Part shown: in pieces, positions 7,346 through 15,059 of the stretch
Position numbering within the stretch: the first letter of the stretch is position 1
Layout: every line of letters begins with the position of its first letter
Source of the DNA: a virus
Virus record (IMG/VR): IMGVR_UViG_3300035199_001176
Coordinates: 1 to 36,111 of that record
Length of the DNA stretch: 36,111 bases
Reading direction: 5' to 3' (one strand)
Notes under the pieces: model-generated
The model's database searches: none
Told to the model about the DNA's origin: nothing
Seen by the model: the letters and a program-made list of their open reading frames with translations, nothing else
Translations under genes and position numbers: made by a program

Positions 7346-7427
7346 CGAAACCCCCGGCTCGTGAACTTGCCATCCGAGATCGTGAAGTTTTGCCGACGGC
7401 GGGTCAAGCGCGGCACCTCGTGGGCGA

Positions 7428-7817
7428 ATGAGGGCAGAGACGCTTTCGAAGGCGGCGCCGCTCGTCACACAAAGCGAGCGCGCAATGGTTGAAACTACGC
7501 CGTTGCGGCTACTTGCTACCCGCGCCCATGTGGCGTCGCTCAAGGGCATGGCGATGACAGACCCAGAGCGCCGCTCGTTGGCGAGCGTGTGCGAGACCAC
7601 GGCCAGCGCGATTGAGACGCCGAGCGAAAACGAGCGCGCGCTCCTGCTCATGGTGAGACTGGCAATCGAGAACCAGTTCCGTCCCGTTGCCTGCGAGCTG
7701 CTCAAGATCCATGTGCGCCGTGTGACCGCGGACATCGCACAAGCGGCACAGCGGGTGGGTCCGAAACCGGGACCCAACGACTGGACAACGAAACAAGGTC
7801 TCAATGGATATGGCTGA
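7428..7817 (+). CDS. Hypothetical phage protein
   Basis: A 129-aa protein (110 aa if ATG 7485 is used; neither start has a good SD). It is helical, with a conserved-looking segment ENERALLLMVRLAIENQF. No family is recognised. It ends 18 nt before the DnaA-domain protein and resumes the rightward early operon after the reverse-strand pentapeptide gene. The 82-bp gap before it must carry the promoter of that divergent gene. Confidence 0.55.
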   Translation: MRAETLSKAAPLVTQSERAMVETTPLRLLATRAHVASLKGMAMTDPERRSLASVCETTASAIETPSENERALLLMVRLAIENQFRPVACELLKIHVRRVTADIAQAAQRVGPKPGPNDWTTKQGLNGYG

Positions 7818-7835
7818 GCTGAAGGAGTGGCTGTG

Positions 7836-8327
7836 ATGTCGAAGAATGTCGGTACTGACGCGCCGCAGGGAACATTGGAGCAGCGGAACGAAGCCTTTCT
7901 TGCGCTGCTGGCGGCGGCGTATCCACGGATGGTGCCGCACCGCTTAGAGCTGGCCAGAGAAGTCCCGCCGACTCCCGATTTCCAACCGGCGGCACCGGAC
8001 ACGGCCGATCGCGACTGGCTATATCTGGGGAGCAATATGCCGCCCCGGGTGGGGGCAATCCTGCGGGCAACGGCGGAGGTATCCGGCGTCTCCCGACACG
8101 ACCTGATAGGTCCCGCTCGACACCGGCACCTGGTGCGCTGGCGCCAGGCGGCAATCTGGTTGGCGCGCGATCTGATCACCGCGAGCTATTCGGGCATCGG
8201 CCGGGTGATGGGCGGGCGCGACCACTCGACCGTCATGCACAGCGTCGAGCGCGTGCGCCGTCACAAGAGCCTATATGCCGACCACATCGCCCGTATTCGA
8301 GATCAACTGCAAAGGATGCACCCATGA
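7836..8327 (+). CDS. DnaA C-terminal domain (domain IV) protein
   Basis: A 163-aa protein whose C-terminal ~90 residues match the DNA-binding domain IV of DnaA: a basic-loop/HTH segment (VSRHDLIGPARHRHLVRWRQAAIWLARDL) and the signature GGRDHSTVMHSVERV. The ATPase domains are absent. AAGGAG lies 8 nt before ATG 7836. Its stop overlaps the start of the O-like gene (ATGA). It may recognise DnaA-box-like sequences at the phage origin, recruit the host initiator, or act as a regulator; the sequence cannot separate these. Confidence 0.88.
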   Translation: MSKNVGTDAPQGTLEQRNEAFLALLAAAYPRMVPHRLELAREVPPTPDFQPAAPDTADRDWLYLGSNMPPRVGAILRATAEVSGVSRHDLIGPARHRHLVRWRQAAIWLARDLITASYSGIGRVMGGRDHSTVMHSVERVRRHKSLYADHIARIRDQLQRMHP

Positions 8328-9013
8328 GGGAGTTTTCAAAAATCGCGCCCAACATTTGGAGCTCGAAAAAATTCAAGAGCCTCGAGACCAGCGACGATAG
8401 GCTTGCCTACTTCTATCTCCTGACCTCACCACACTCTAACTGGTGTGGTTGCTATAGCCTTCCCATAGGCTATATGGCGGCCGATCTGGGGTGGTCGTTG
8501 GAAGCCTCCCGAAAGGCTATCGATAGCCTATCGAAAGGCTATTTGATCAAGTACGACGAGGCGGAAAATACCGTTTTGATCGTCAATTGGTTCGCTCACA
8601 ACCCCCCGACGAACTCAAAACACGCGGTCGGCATTTGGAAAAATCTCTGTCGGGCGAACTCTGAAACCCTACAAGTCGAGGCAGCTCAAGCACTTGTGGC
8701 GATTTGCGAGGCCAAGGGCTTTGCCTTGCCGCAGGCCTGTCTCGACGAAATTGCAAAGGCTATCGATAGGGTATCGAAAGGGTATCGCCATGGAGATAGA
8801 GATAGAGATGGAGATAGAGATGGAGATGAAGACGGAGATAAGAGTGAGACAGAGAAACAGATAATTACTTCTGAGGCATCAGCGTTTTGCACGGGGCACG
8901 ACGGGCTCGGCAACGGGGCTGTGGAAAACCACGGGGCCGGCAGCACCGGCAGGCCGGGCGGCGAGGTGGTGGCGTTGCCAGGGTGCGACGAAGCGCAAGG
9001 CCGGGTCGGGTGA
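8324..9013 (+). CDS. O-like replication initiation protein
   Basis: A 229-aa protein with an N-terminal winged-helix region (REFSKIAPNIWSSKKFKSLE, YFYLLTSPHSNWCGCYSL, MAADLGWSLEASRKAIDSLSKGYL) typical of phage replisome organisers. It is followed by a helical segment, a charged linker of alternating aspartate and a Gly-rich tail. Iteron-like DNA repeats (8453-8785) lie inside the gene, as in lambda O. They give the protein two related segments, KAIDSLSKGY and KAIDRVSKGY. No helicase loader of the lambda P type follows directly. Initiator function is inferred from fold, neighbours and repeats. Confidence 0.65.
   Translation: MREFSKIAPNIWSSKKFKSLETSDDRLAYFYLLTSPHSNWCGCYSLPIGYMAADLGWSLEASRKAIDSLSKGYLIKYDEAENTVLIVNWFAHNPPTNSKHAVGIWKNLCRANSETLQVEAAQALVAICEAKGFALPQACLDEIAKAIDRVSKGYRHGDRDRDGDRDGDEDGDKSETEKQIITSEASAFCTGHDGLGNGAVENHGAGSTGRPGGEVVALPGCDEAQGRVG
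8453..8785. repeat. Iteron-like AGGCTAT repeats, candidate replication origin
   Basis: A 31-bp segment at 8512-8542 recurs at 8755-8785 with three mismatches, same strand and same reading frame. The core AGGCTAT is found at 8467, 8514, 8536 and 8757, and inverted at 8454 and 8523. The copies at 8514-8529 form a perfect 16-bp palindrome (AGGCTATC/GATAGCCT), and those at 8453-8474 an 8-bp inverted repeat with a 6-bp spacer. Clustered repeats inside an initiator gene are the lambda-type origin arrangement. Confidence 0.6.
8792..8840 (+). repeat. GAGATA/GAGATG hexamer tandem repeat
   Basis: A purine-only stretch of near-perfect 6-bp repeats directly after the second iteron-like segment. It encodes alternating Asp with Arg/Gly/Glu (GDRDRDGDRDGD). 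It is a charged protein linker and, as one-strand purine DNA, could help strand opening or vary in copy number. Confidence 0.8.
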
Positions 9014-9021
9014 GCGAAGCG

Positions 9022-9663
9022 ATGTCAGCACGGCACGAACAGAGCGTGGACTGGCGACTGGTCGCAGATGCGGTCGAGGCGCGGATCAACGGCCAGAGCT
9101 GGCCGGAGGCGGCGGCGGGTCGCGACGAGGCCGCGGCACCCGAGCCGCAAACGGCGGCGGCCTGGTACGCGCTGAAGGTGCCGGGGGGCAAAGAACTGGC
9201 GGCCGAGGAGATCCTATTGCGCCGAGGCCATGTGGCCTTCACGCCGCTTGTCATCCGGACACGTCGCCCCAACGGCTACTCGAAGCGCAAGGAGCGCGTC
9301 GAGGTGCCCATGCTGCCGGGCTACACCTTCGCCGGCTTCAGCGGGCCGCCGGACTGGCTGGAACTGTTTCAGCTGAGTTTGGTGCGCGGTGTTGTCGGCA
9401 TAGCGGGTGTACCAATGCAGATCCCACACGACGACTTGCGCCCGCTGTTCGAGTGCCACGGCCGGCCCGCGATTGTCGCCAAAACGCGAGCCAGGCTCAA
9501 GCCAGGCGACCGGGCCCGCTTCCACGTTGGTTCGTTCAGTGGCCTGTTCATGACTGTCGAACGGGTCGCCAACGGCCGCGCCGCCGGCATGCTCAACGCA
9601 CTCGGTGGCGTGGTGCCGGTTGAGGCGCCGCTGGAGTTGTTGGAGATTGGGTGCCTAGAGTAA
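9022..9663 (+). CDS. NusG-like protein (NGN + KOW)
   Basis: A 213-aa protein with a helical N-terminal extension (1-45), an NGN domain (about 47-145: AWYALKVPGGKELAAEEILLRRG, VPMLPGYTFAGF, VRGVVGIAG) and a C-terminal KOW-like beta domain (about 158-205: LKPGDRARFHVGSFSGLF, ALGGVVPVEAP). NusG/RfaH proteins bind RNA polymerase and suppress pausing or termination. As the last gene of the early block and the only transcription-elongation protein present, it is a candidate late antiterminator taking the place of lambda Q. GTG 9010 (overlapping the previous stop) is an alternative start. Confidence 0.85.
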   Translation: MSARHEQSVDWRLVADAVEARINGQSWPEAAAGRDEAAAPEPQTAAAWYALKVPGGKELAAEEILLRRGHVAFTPLVIRTRRPNGYSKRKERVEVPMLPGYTFAGFSGPPDWLELFQLSLVRGVVGIAGVPMQIPHDDLRPLFECHGRPAIVAKTRARLKPGDRARFHVGSFSGLFMTVERVANGRAAGMLNALGGVVPVEAPLELLEIGCLE

Positions 9664-9770
9664 CACCGTTCTCGAATAGAAAAGGTCGCTCACTTGTTAT
9701 TGCAATCTAGGTGCAGCGAATGCAAAATATCTTGCGGAATAATGATCAGTGGGGTCGGGGGGGTGTTTCA

Positions 9771-10523
9771 ATGAGGTCATTTAAGATTTATTCGATGCAC
9801 AAAAATGCATTTGCACTTATCTGCATTACGCTCATTTCTCTCATATCCATAGATATTGATAAACACGCTGGCGCTGTGGATATTCCATTTACAAATACGG
9901 GAAACTGTACGGCTGCAACACCATGTCTTATCCACTCACGGGCAGATCAGCTTGTCGACATTGTGCGTGTATGTCGGACAAATCTGGCCGGCGCCCACCT
10001 GATGAGCTTCCTTGGGTACGAACAAACTGCGGCTTCGGGCGTTACTCCAATTTCGGTCGCAGACACCCGACGTATCGGATGCGCCTTTATCAGCGCATCG
10101 AAAGTTTACGTAGCTATGGATCCGCAGATTACGGGTACAATAATTATTCAAGCCTTCGATCATGATAATTCCGGAACACCTACCGGAAGATTTGGCGACT
10201 ACCGAAACATCGATTTCGCTCAAGGTGGATTTAGCAGTCAAGTCCAGACGATCGCGGATACGCAGTACCCAAGAGATCATCGCATATGTGCCGGCGGTAG
10301 CAATTCTGTGAAGATCAACTACGAAAGAAATGGTTCCACTGAAACTCTCACGATCGATGGCATCTCAATGCCAGCTGGAAACGGCGTCGTTCACGCTAAC
10401 TGTGTAAGGGTGAATTCTAATCACATTGAGATCGTAAGAGTGAATGCAACCGGCCAAGGCACACCGGGCGTTGTTGTTCGGGCCGGCGACTGTTTAGTAA
10501 ACAATATCACTTGTGGACGTTGA
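9771..10523 (+). CDS. Secreted Cys-rich protein of unknown function (cargo gene)
   Basis: A 250-aa protein with a signal peptide: basic start, hydrophobic stretch (NAFALICITLISLISI) and likely cleavage after KHAGA near residue 35. The mature part has eight Cys, enough for four disulfides, and a beta-rich, Asn/Thr-rich composition typical of exported proteins. No family is recognised. It is distinctly AT-richer than the flanking phage genes, and a run of G lies about 9 nt before ATG 9771. Its last codons (ITCGR) fall in a segment duplicated 1.5 kb downstream. Expression may be independent of the lytic operon. Confidence 0.65.
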   Translation: MRSFKIYSMHKNAFALICITLISLISIDIDKHAGAVDIPFTNTGNCTAATPCLIHSRADQLVDIVRVCRTNLAGAHLMSFLGYEQTAASGVTPISVADTRRIGCAFISASKVYVAMDPQITGTIIIQAFDHDNSGTPTGRFGDYRNIDFAQGGFSSQVQTIADTQYPRDHRICAGGSNSVKINYERNGSTETLTIDGISMPAGNGVVHANCVRVNSNHIEIVRVNATGQGTPGVVVRAGDCLVNNITCGR

Positions 10524-10566
10524 TTGACTTGCGGCCTTAAGTGAGCCCAGACGCGGTGGACCCAGG
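10506..10566. repeat. Duplicated border segment, copy A
   Basis: A 14-bp block at 10506-10519 and a 26-bp block at 10541-10566 recur at 12052-12065 (identical) and 12099-12124 (one mismatch). Copy A starts in the last codons of the secreted protein and ends 22 bp before the stop of the leftward membrane gene. Confidence 0.8.
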
Positions 10567-10588
10567 TCGACGCGAATTGTAACGCGGA

Positions 10589-11575
10589 TCAGTTGCGCGC
10601 CGCGTTCAGTCTCGAGAGCGACGCTTCCAGTGCCAGCAAGTTGATCAACATTTCAGGATCTGTGTCCCAGTTCGCGAACCCGTGCCTTTGAGCATACTTG
10701 TTTCTGGCGGAACGGGTCCGCGGGCCGTCCTTACCGTCAATGGGGCCGGGATTGATGCCGATGGATGACAGTGCTCTTTGCTGGGCTTCGGTCCTCGCGC
10801 TCTCTGAGTTGCTGCGCAATTGATCGGCGAGCATGCGGGCGTCTTCACAAAGCGTCGCCGCGTTACCTTGCGAAAGGCCGGTGAACTCAACCGAAACACA
10901 CTGCTGCTCCGAGGCAATATCAGGATTAGGCACTTCTGCTGCGGCGTACAATCCCGTTATGACGACCAAAAGTGTCCCGTATGTAACCATCCGGCTTGCG
11001 ATACCAAAGGCCTTTTGCTCTGTCTCGGCTAGCTGTTTTTTGCGAGATCGAATTGCGGGCCAAAGGTTGAACTTCAGCCGGATCGGGCTGTTCAGTTCGA
11101 TAGCCCCGACATCGATGACGGCGATGCTCGGAATTTGCTCGATTTCCCAGAGATGTTGCGCGAAAGAGTTATCCAGTTCTTCGAGTTTAGGGTCGATAAA
11201 TGGGTCGATTAAGAGAGAGCGGAATCGCTTTTCACTCGGAACAAACACGTGCTCGCCCAAGATCTCCGTTTCGACAAATCCATACTCGGCCATCAGTCCA
11301 GTCGGTGGATTGACGAGGAAACGCTGCAGCAGTGATCCGTTCATGGCGATGCTAAGCAACAATCGGAGATTCTCGAGAACCGCGGCACCGGTGTTGTATT
11401 CTGCAGCGATTTTCAGGTTGTCGTGATGCGTGAGCCACCCATGACTCCGACCGCCGACGCGATCACCGAGCATTTGACTGGGTGCGTAGGTTGCCCCGTC
11501 TGCCCGCAAATCAAGCTCGCACGTCGCGCCGTATGGTGGATAGAAGATCAAGACTTTCCCCCGAAACGTCCACAA
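10589..11575 (-). CDS. Single-pass membrane protein with PG-binding-like C-terminus
   Basis: A protein of up to 328 aa on the strand opposite its neighbours. The N-terminal ~185 aa is a soluble region of unknown fold (beta-rich start, helical middle), followed by one TM helix (about 193-213: IASRMVTYGTLLVVITGLY). The C-terminal part has a PG_binding_1-like motif (about 268-300: ALSSIGINPGPIDGKDGPRTR), which would place this end in the periplasm. TTG 11575 is the first possible start; TTG 11551 has GGGGGA about 5 nt upstream and fits the predicted promoter better. Its orientation and flanking duplication mark it as cargo. Confidence 0.65.
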   Translation of the reverse strand: MWTFRGKVLIFYPPYGATCELDLRADGATYAPSQMLGDRVGGRSHGWLTHHDNLKIAAEYNTGAAVLENLRLLLSIAMNGSLLQRFLVNPPTGLMAEYGFVETEILGEHVFVPSEKRFRSLLIDPFIDPKLEELDNSFAQHLWEIEQIPSIAVIDVGAIELNSPIRLKFNLWPAIRSRKKQLAETEQKAFGIASRMVTYGTLLVVITGLYAAAEVPNPDIASEQQCVSVEFTGLSQGNAATLCEDARMLADQLRSNSESARTEAQQRALSSIGINPGPIDGKDGPRTRSARNKYAQRHGFANWDTDPEMLINLLALEASLSRLNAARN

Positions 11576-11585
11576 GAGTTACGCA

Positions 11586-11612
11586 ATAATACAGCACGAA
11601 CGGAAAAAACAA
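11586..11612 (-). promoter_or_regulatory. Possible sigma70-type promoter for the membrane protein gene
   Basis: On the minus strand TTGTTT (11607-11612) is followed after 15 bp by TATTAT (11586-11591). Transcription would start near 11579, which favours TTG 11551 as the translation start. The spacing is shorter than ideal. Confidence 0.3.
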
Positions 11613-12051
11613 AATGTGCAGTCAATACTGAAGTAAGAAGCTGAGGAAGCTAACGGTTTAATAAGTGCGTAAACCACAACCTCAAACCAGACGTCGTTGG
11701 TACGTATCTTGGTAGATATTCGCGACCATGGATGACCATGGCATCATGTGTGTACAGAACATTCGACCACACAGTATCAACCTTCTGTGAGCGAGAGAAA
11801 AATGCAGAAGTGGTATTGAACAATGGAGGACACGTACCCTCAAGAGGATCTTGTGGTCTGCGTTGTGTTTCCTTATGGGCGCATTTGCCAACGAGCCGGT
11901 AGGGAAGTTGGCCGAGATTGCGTGGGAAGCTGACAAGGCGTGGATAGCAAGCTTGCCTTAGTAACTACCCTCACAAAATGTGCTCGTCCAGGTTACAATG
12001 GGCACGCACCCAGCACCCCTTGATTTTGTGATTTGGCCGGCGTAGCGTCAG

Positions 12052-12124
12052 ATCACTTGTGGACGATCCACGATCCGACAGTCAGCCACTTCCATTGAGT
12101 GAGCCGAGACGCGGTGGACCCAGG
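12052..12124. repeat. Duplicated border segment, copy B
   Basis: Second copy of the two conserved blocks of 10506-10566, with a longer, different middle (33 bp instead of 21 bp). No open frame continues upstream here (TAG just before), so the copied ITCGR codons are a fragment, not a gene end. Confidence 0.8.
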
Positions 12125-12409
12125 CCGAGGCGCAAACCACGCCAACGACGCTTAAGGTGGAATGTGTCCGAAGTTCATTCCATCCAGCCCTCGCGGTGGT
12201 GCCCCCACTGAGGGCGGACGCATGTCCGGACGTTCGACATTGTCATCTGAGCAACTCCGGCGGGTTGGACGCCTCTTTGCCCTAAGACGGCCCCGGGCAC
12301 TGTCAACGAACCGCCCCATTTTTGGAACTCGCCGGGTCCTTCCTGCCCACAAAACGAACACGGGCGGCTTGTGCGCGGGAATCCGCCAGTTTGAGGCTTT
12401 AGAAATTGC

Positions 12410-12425
12410 CTAAAAGGCTAAAAGG
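12410..12425. repeat. Tandem octamer CTAAAAGG x2 before the terminase genes
   Basis: Two perfect head-to-tail copies of CTAAAAGG lie 61 bp before the small-terminase start, with a partial inverted copy (GGCTTTAG) just upstream at 12396-12403. The position suits a terminase-binding (cosB/pac-like) or late regulatory site. This is inference from position. Confidence 0.4.
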
Positions 12426-12486
12426 TTCGCCGGTGGTCATGATGAAAAACGGCAGTATTCAGGGAAAAACAAAGGTGTTTTAGTTT

Positions 12487-13122
12487 ATGGCATCGGTGCG
12501 GAAAACGAGCGGTGGTGCGTCGGGCGCTGCTGCGGTACCGCCCGCCGCCGAACCTGAAATTCTGACCAAGTCGGCCTATGCCCGGCATTGCGGGGTTTCG
12601 CCTGGCGCGGTGACGCAATGGATTACCGCCGGCAAAATCAGTGGGGATGCGCTTGTCGATCATGAGGGCAAAGAGCAGATCCGCGTTGAAGTGGCCGATC
12701 GGCAGATCGCCGAGCGGTTGGACCCGGGGCAAAAGATGCGCACCGATCTCGGGTCGCGCGTGCCGAGCACGGCGGATGCCGAGTACAAGCGGATCAAGAC
12801 CGCCCGGGCGCGCATCGAACTGGAAAACGCCCAGGTTGAGCAGCGCCAACGTGATGGCCTCTATACGCTGACCCGCGAAGCAAAGGCGGAAATGAACCGG
12901 GCAGTTGCGCATGTGATCAACGTGATCGATGGCGCACTGCCCGGATGGGCCGAGCAGCTGGCGGCGGAAGTCGACGCGGAACCTGCGGTGATCCTGCGAG
13001 CCTTGCGCCAGTGCTATCGCGCAACGCGGGCAAGTGCGGCCGACAACGCCAAGGCGAAAGCCGGCGCGGTACCGCAGTTCATCGCCGTCGAAGAGGAACC
13101 ATTTGTCGAGGCCGCTGAATGA
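12487..13122 (+). CDS. Terminase small subunit (Nu1-like)
   Basis: A 211-aa protein. Residues about 24-60 form a MerR-like winged HTH (EILTKSAYARHCGVSPGAVTQWITAGKI), as in lambda Nu1, followed by a long helical segment (YKRIKTARARIELENAQVEQR) and a C-terminal half that would contact the large subunit. It recognises the packaging site and hands DNA to TerL. It overlaps the next gene (ATGA) and opens the morphogenesis operon. There is no strong SD before ATG 12487. Confidence 0.88.
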   Translation: MASVRKTSGGASGAAAVPPAAEPEILTKSAYARHCGVSPGAVTQWITAGKISGDALVDHEGKEQIRVEVADRQIAERLDPGQKMRTDLGSRVPSTADAEYKRIKTARARIELENAQVEQRQRDGLYTLTREAKAEMNRAVAHVINVIDGALPGWAEQLAAEVDAEPAVILRALRQCYRATRASAADNAKAKAGAVPQFIAVEEEPFVEAAE

Positions 13123-15059
13123 CCGTGCAGCTGGTCAATGCCGAATGGCTCATGTGGTCATCGCTCGGGGATGTCATCACGCCGCCGCCGCCGGTCGATC
13201 ATCTGAGCTGGGCGGAAGAAAACGTCGTATTCGGCACCGAGAGTGATCTGCCCGGGCGATACGATCGCAGTCAGTTCCCGTTCAACGATCGCATCCTTGA
13301 GGTGTTGAGCCCGGAGCATCCGGCCCGCATCGTGGTGTGGCGCAAGTCGGCGCAGCTCGGCGGGACGGTGGTTGCGCAGATTTTTGCCGGTAGCACCCTT
13401 GATCAAGACCCGTGCGATTTTCTGTTTGTCCATCCGACCGAGCCAAACGCCAAGCGCTGGTCGAAACTGAAATGGAAAAAGTTTATCCGCCAGTCGCCGG
13501 CGTTGCGGAAACTGTTTCCCGGTCGCAGCCGCGACACCAGTGAAAGTGTGTTGTTCCAGGAGAGTCGCGACGGCCGCTCGACGCTGACCATATCGGGCGC
13601 CAACTCGGAAGCATCGCTGTCGATGATTTCGATGCCACGGGCGGTGCATGACGATCTTTCCAAATGGGAGAGAAACGCCGCCGGCGATCCAGAGACGCAA
13701 GCCAACACCCGATCGCGCGGGTTCAAGTTCGCGAAGATTTTCAAGACGTCGACGCCGTTGATTGAGCCGGGATGCCGGATCACGCGGAACTTCCTCAAGG
13801 GCACGCAGGAATATTATCACGTTCCCTGTCCGCAGTGTGGCCACTTCCAGACGCTGGAGTGGGACAACATGCTGGCGAACCTTGAAGAGGGCAAGCCGGA
13901 GTCGGCGCATTTCACCTGCATCTTGAACGGCTGCGTGATCGAGCAGAAGCACCGCCACAAGATGGTGTTGCGCGGCAAGTGGATTGCGGAAAACCCGAAG
14001 GCGACAACGATCAGCTTTCATCTGTGGTCGGCATACGCGCCGATCCAATCATGGTCTGACATCGCGGCGGAGTGGTTCGAGGCCCAGGGCGATACCGAGC
14101 GCGAGCGCGTGTTCCTGAATGACACGGTCGGGCTGGCCTTCAAGTTCAAAGGCGATGCGCCGCCCTGGGAAGAAATCAGGGATCGGGCGCTGGAATCGCA
14201 CTATGTGCGCGGCCGCGTCCCCGCCGGCGGGCTGGTGCTGACCTGCGGCATCGATTGCCAGAAAAACCGCGTTGAGTGTCAGGTCATTGCCTGGGGGCGG
14301 GATCGCCGCAAGTGGGTTGTCGAGTACAAGGTCATTGAGGGCCATATCTCCGAAGAGGGCACGCGGGCCCGTCTGTCGGAGTTCATCAAGTTGACATGGC
14401 GCAATTCGGTCGGCCGCGACATGCCGATCGCGCTTGCCGCAATTGATGGCAATGCCTGGACCGAGGATGTCTGGCCATGGGTCAAGATGCACCCGACGTC
14501 CAAGGCGATCATGGTCCGTGGCGCTCCATATGACACCGCGCCATTGTTCGCGCAGGTGAAGCGGGAGCGCAGCCGGGCAGGGAAGCTGCTCAAGTGGTCG
14601 CGTCGGTTTTTCAACTTCGGCGCCAGCCCGATGAAAATGGGCGTCTATCGCGACTTGAAAAAAACCGATCCGCATGAGCGCGGTTACATCGGCTTTCCGC
14701 TCGGTCTTGAGGATGAGTATTTCCGCCAGCTCTGCTCGGAGAGCCGGGTTCCGGTGCAAAAGCGCACGGGGTTCGTTGAGTACAAGTGGCACAAGGAACC
14801 GGGCCAGGCCAACGAAGCGCTGGACACGTTCAATCAAGCCTACGCCGCTGCAATTCGGCACGGTGTCCGCGAATGGCCCGATAGCGTTTGGGACCGCCTC
14901 GAGGGTGAGTGGGAAACCCCGCCGCCGGAAAGCCAACTGGATATCGAGGACATGTTGACCGAAGTGCCGCCGGGGCAGGGCGCGCCGGCAGATGACGGGC
15001 CGTCAGAGCTCGAAAATGCTTACGCGAAGATCCGCAAACTCAATTCTGGTGACAAGTGA
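13119..15059 (+). CDS. Terminase large subunit (GpA family)
   Basis: A 646-aa protein, close to lambda gpA in length. It is the ATP-driven packaging motor and nuclease. N-terminal motifs: GRYDRSQFPFNDRILEVLS, then the Walker-A-like VVWRKSAQLGGTVV (about 72-85), the GpA-family variant lacking a classical P-loop. A zinc-ribbon-like CPQCGH with C...C follows about 50-60 residues after the ATPase core region. The C-terminal part (LTCGIDCQKNRVECQVIAWG) matches the start of the RNase-H-like nuclease domain. The last residues would dock on the portal. Confidence 0.96.
   Translation: MTVQLVNAEWLMWSSLGDVITPPPPVDHLSWAEENVVFGTESDLPGRYDRSQFPFNDRILEVLSPEHPARIVVWRKSAQLGGTVVAQIFAGSTLDQDPCDFLFVHPTEPNAKRWSKLKWKKFIRQSPALRKLFPGRSRDTSESVLFQESRDGRSTLTISGANSEASLSMISMPRAVHDDLSKWERNAAGDPETQANTRSRGFKFAKIFKTSTPLIEPGCRITRNFLKGTQEYYHVPCPQCGHFQTLEWDNMLANLEEGKPESAHFTCILNGCVIEQKHRHKMVLRGKWIAENPKATTISFHLWSAYAPIQSWSDIAAEWFEAQGDTERERVFLNDTVGLAFKFKGDAPPWEEIRDRALESHYVRGRVPAGGLVLTCGIDCQKNRVECQVIAWGRDRRKWVVEYKVIEGHISEEGTRARLSEFIKLTWRNSVGRDMPIALAAIDGNAWTEDVWPWVKMHPTSKAIMVRGAPYDTAPLFAQVKRERSRAGKLLKWSRRFFNFGASPMKMGVYRDLKKTDPHERGYIGFPLGLEDEYFRQLCSESRVPVQKRTGFVEYKWHKEPGQANEALDTFNQAYAAAIRHGVREWPDSVWDRLEGEWETPPPESQLDIEDMLTEVPPGQGAPADDGPSELENAYAKIRKLNSGDK

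Larger units (their letters stand above)
11613..12486. other. Region of about 0.9 kb without a convincing gene
   Basis: No frame here has convincing coding character. One short plus-strand frame (11875-11961, 28 codons, MGAFANEPVGKLAEIAWEADK) reads like protein. It continues upstream in frame as LKRILWSALCFL, resembling a signal peptide, and is possibly the remnant of a secreted protein. A CCATGG-ATGA-CCATGG inverted repeat lies near 11730. Copy B of the duplicated border (12052-12124) and a tandem octamer (12410-12425) are listed separately. The late promoter and the cos/packaging site could lie here but are not recognisable. Confidence 0.5.

Noticed and set aside
6230-7492. A 420-codon plus-strand open frame
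   Set aside because: It is antisense to the pentapeptide-repeat gene, whose repeats and TM helix show the true strand.
7346-8179. A minus-strand open frame extending the pentapeptide protein by 278 residues upstream
   Set aside because: It is rich in Arg/Ser/Cys and lies antisense to the DnaA-domain and neighbouring genes; ATG 7345 has a good SD.
8792-8840. Possible CRISPR-like short repeat array
   Set aside because: The 6-bp units have no spacers and encode a protein linker in frame.
11682-11936. An 84-codon minus-strand open frame
   Set aside because: Composition is not protein-like, there is no SD, and it overlaps other structure in the non-coding stretch.
12162-12413. An 83-codon plus-strand frame before the small terminase gene
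   Set aside because: Arg/Ser/Pro-rich with no recognisable pattern; the opposite strand is open too, which suggests chance in GC-rich DNA.
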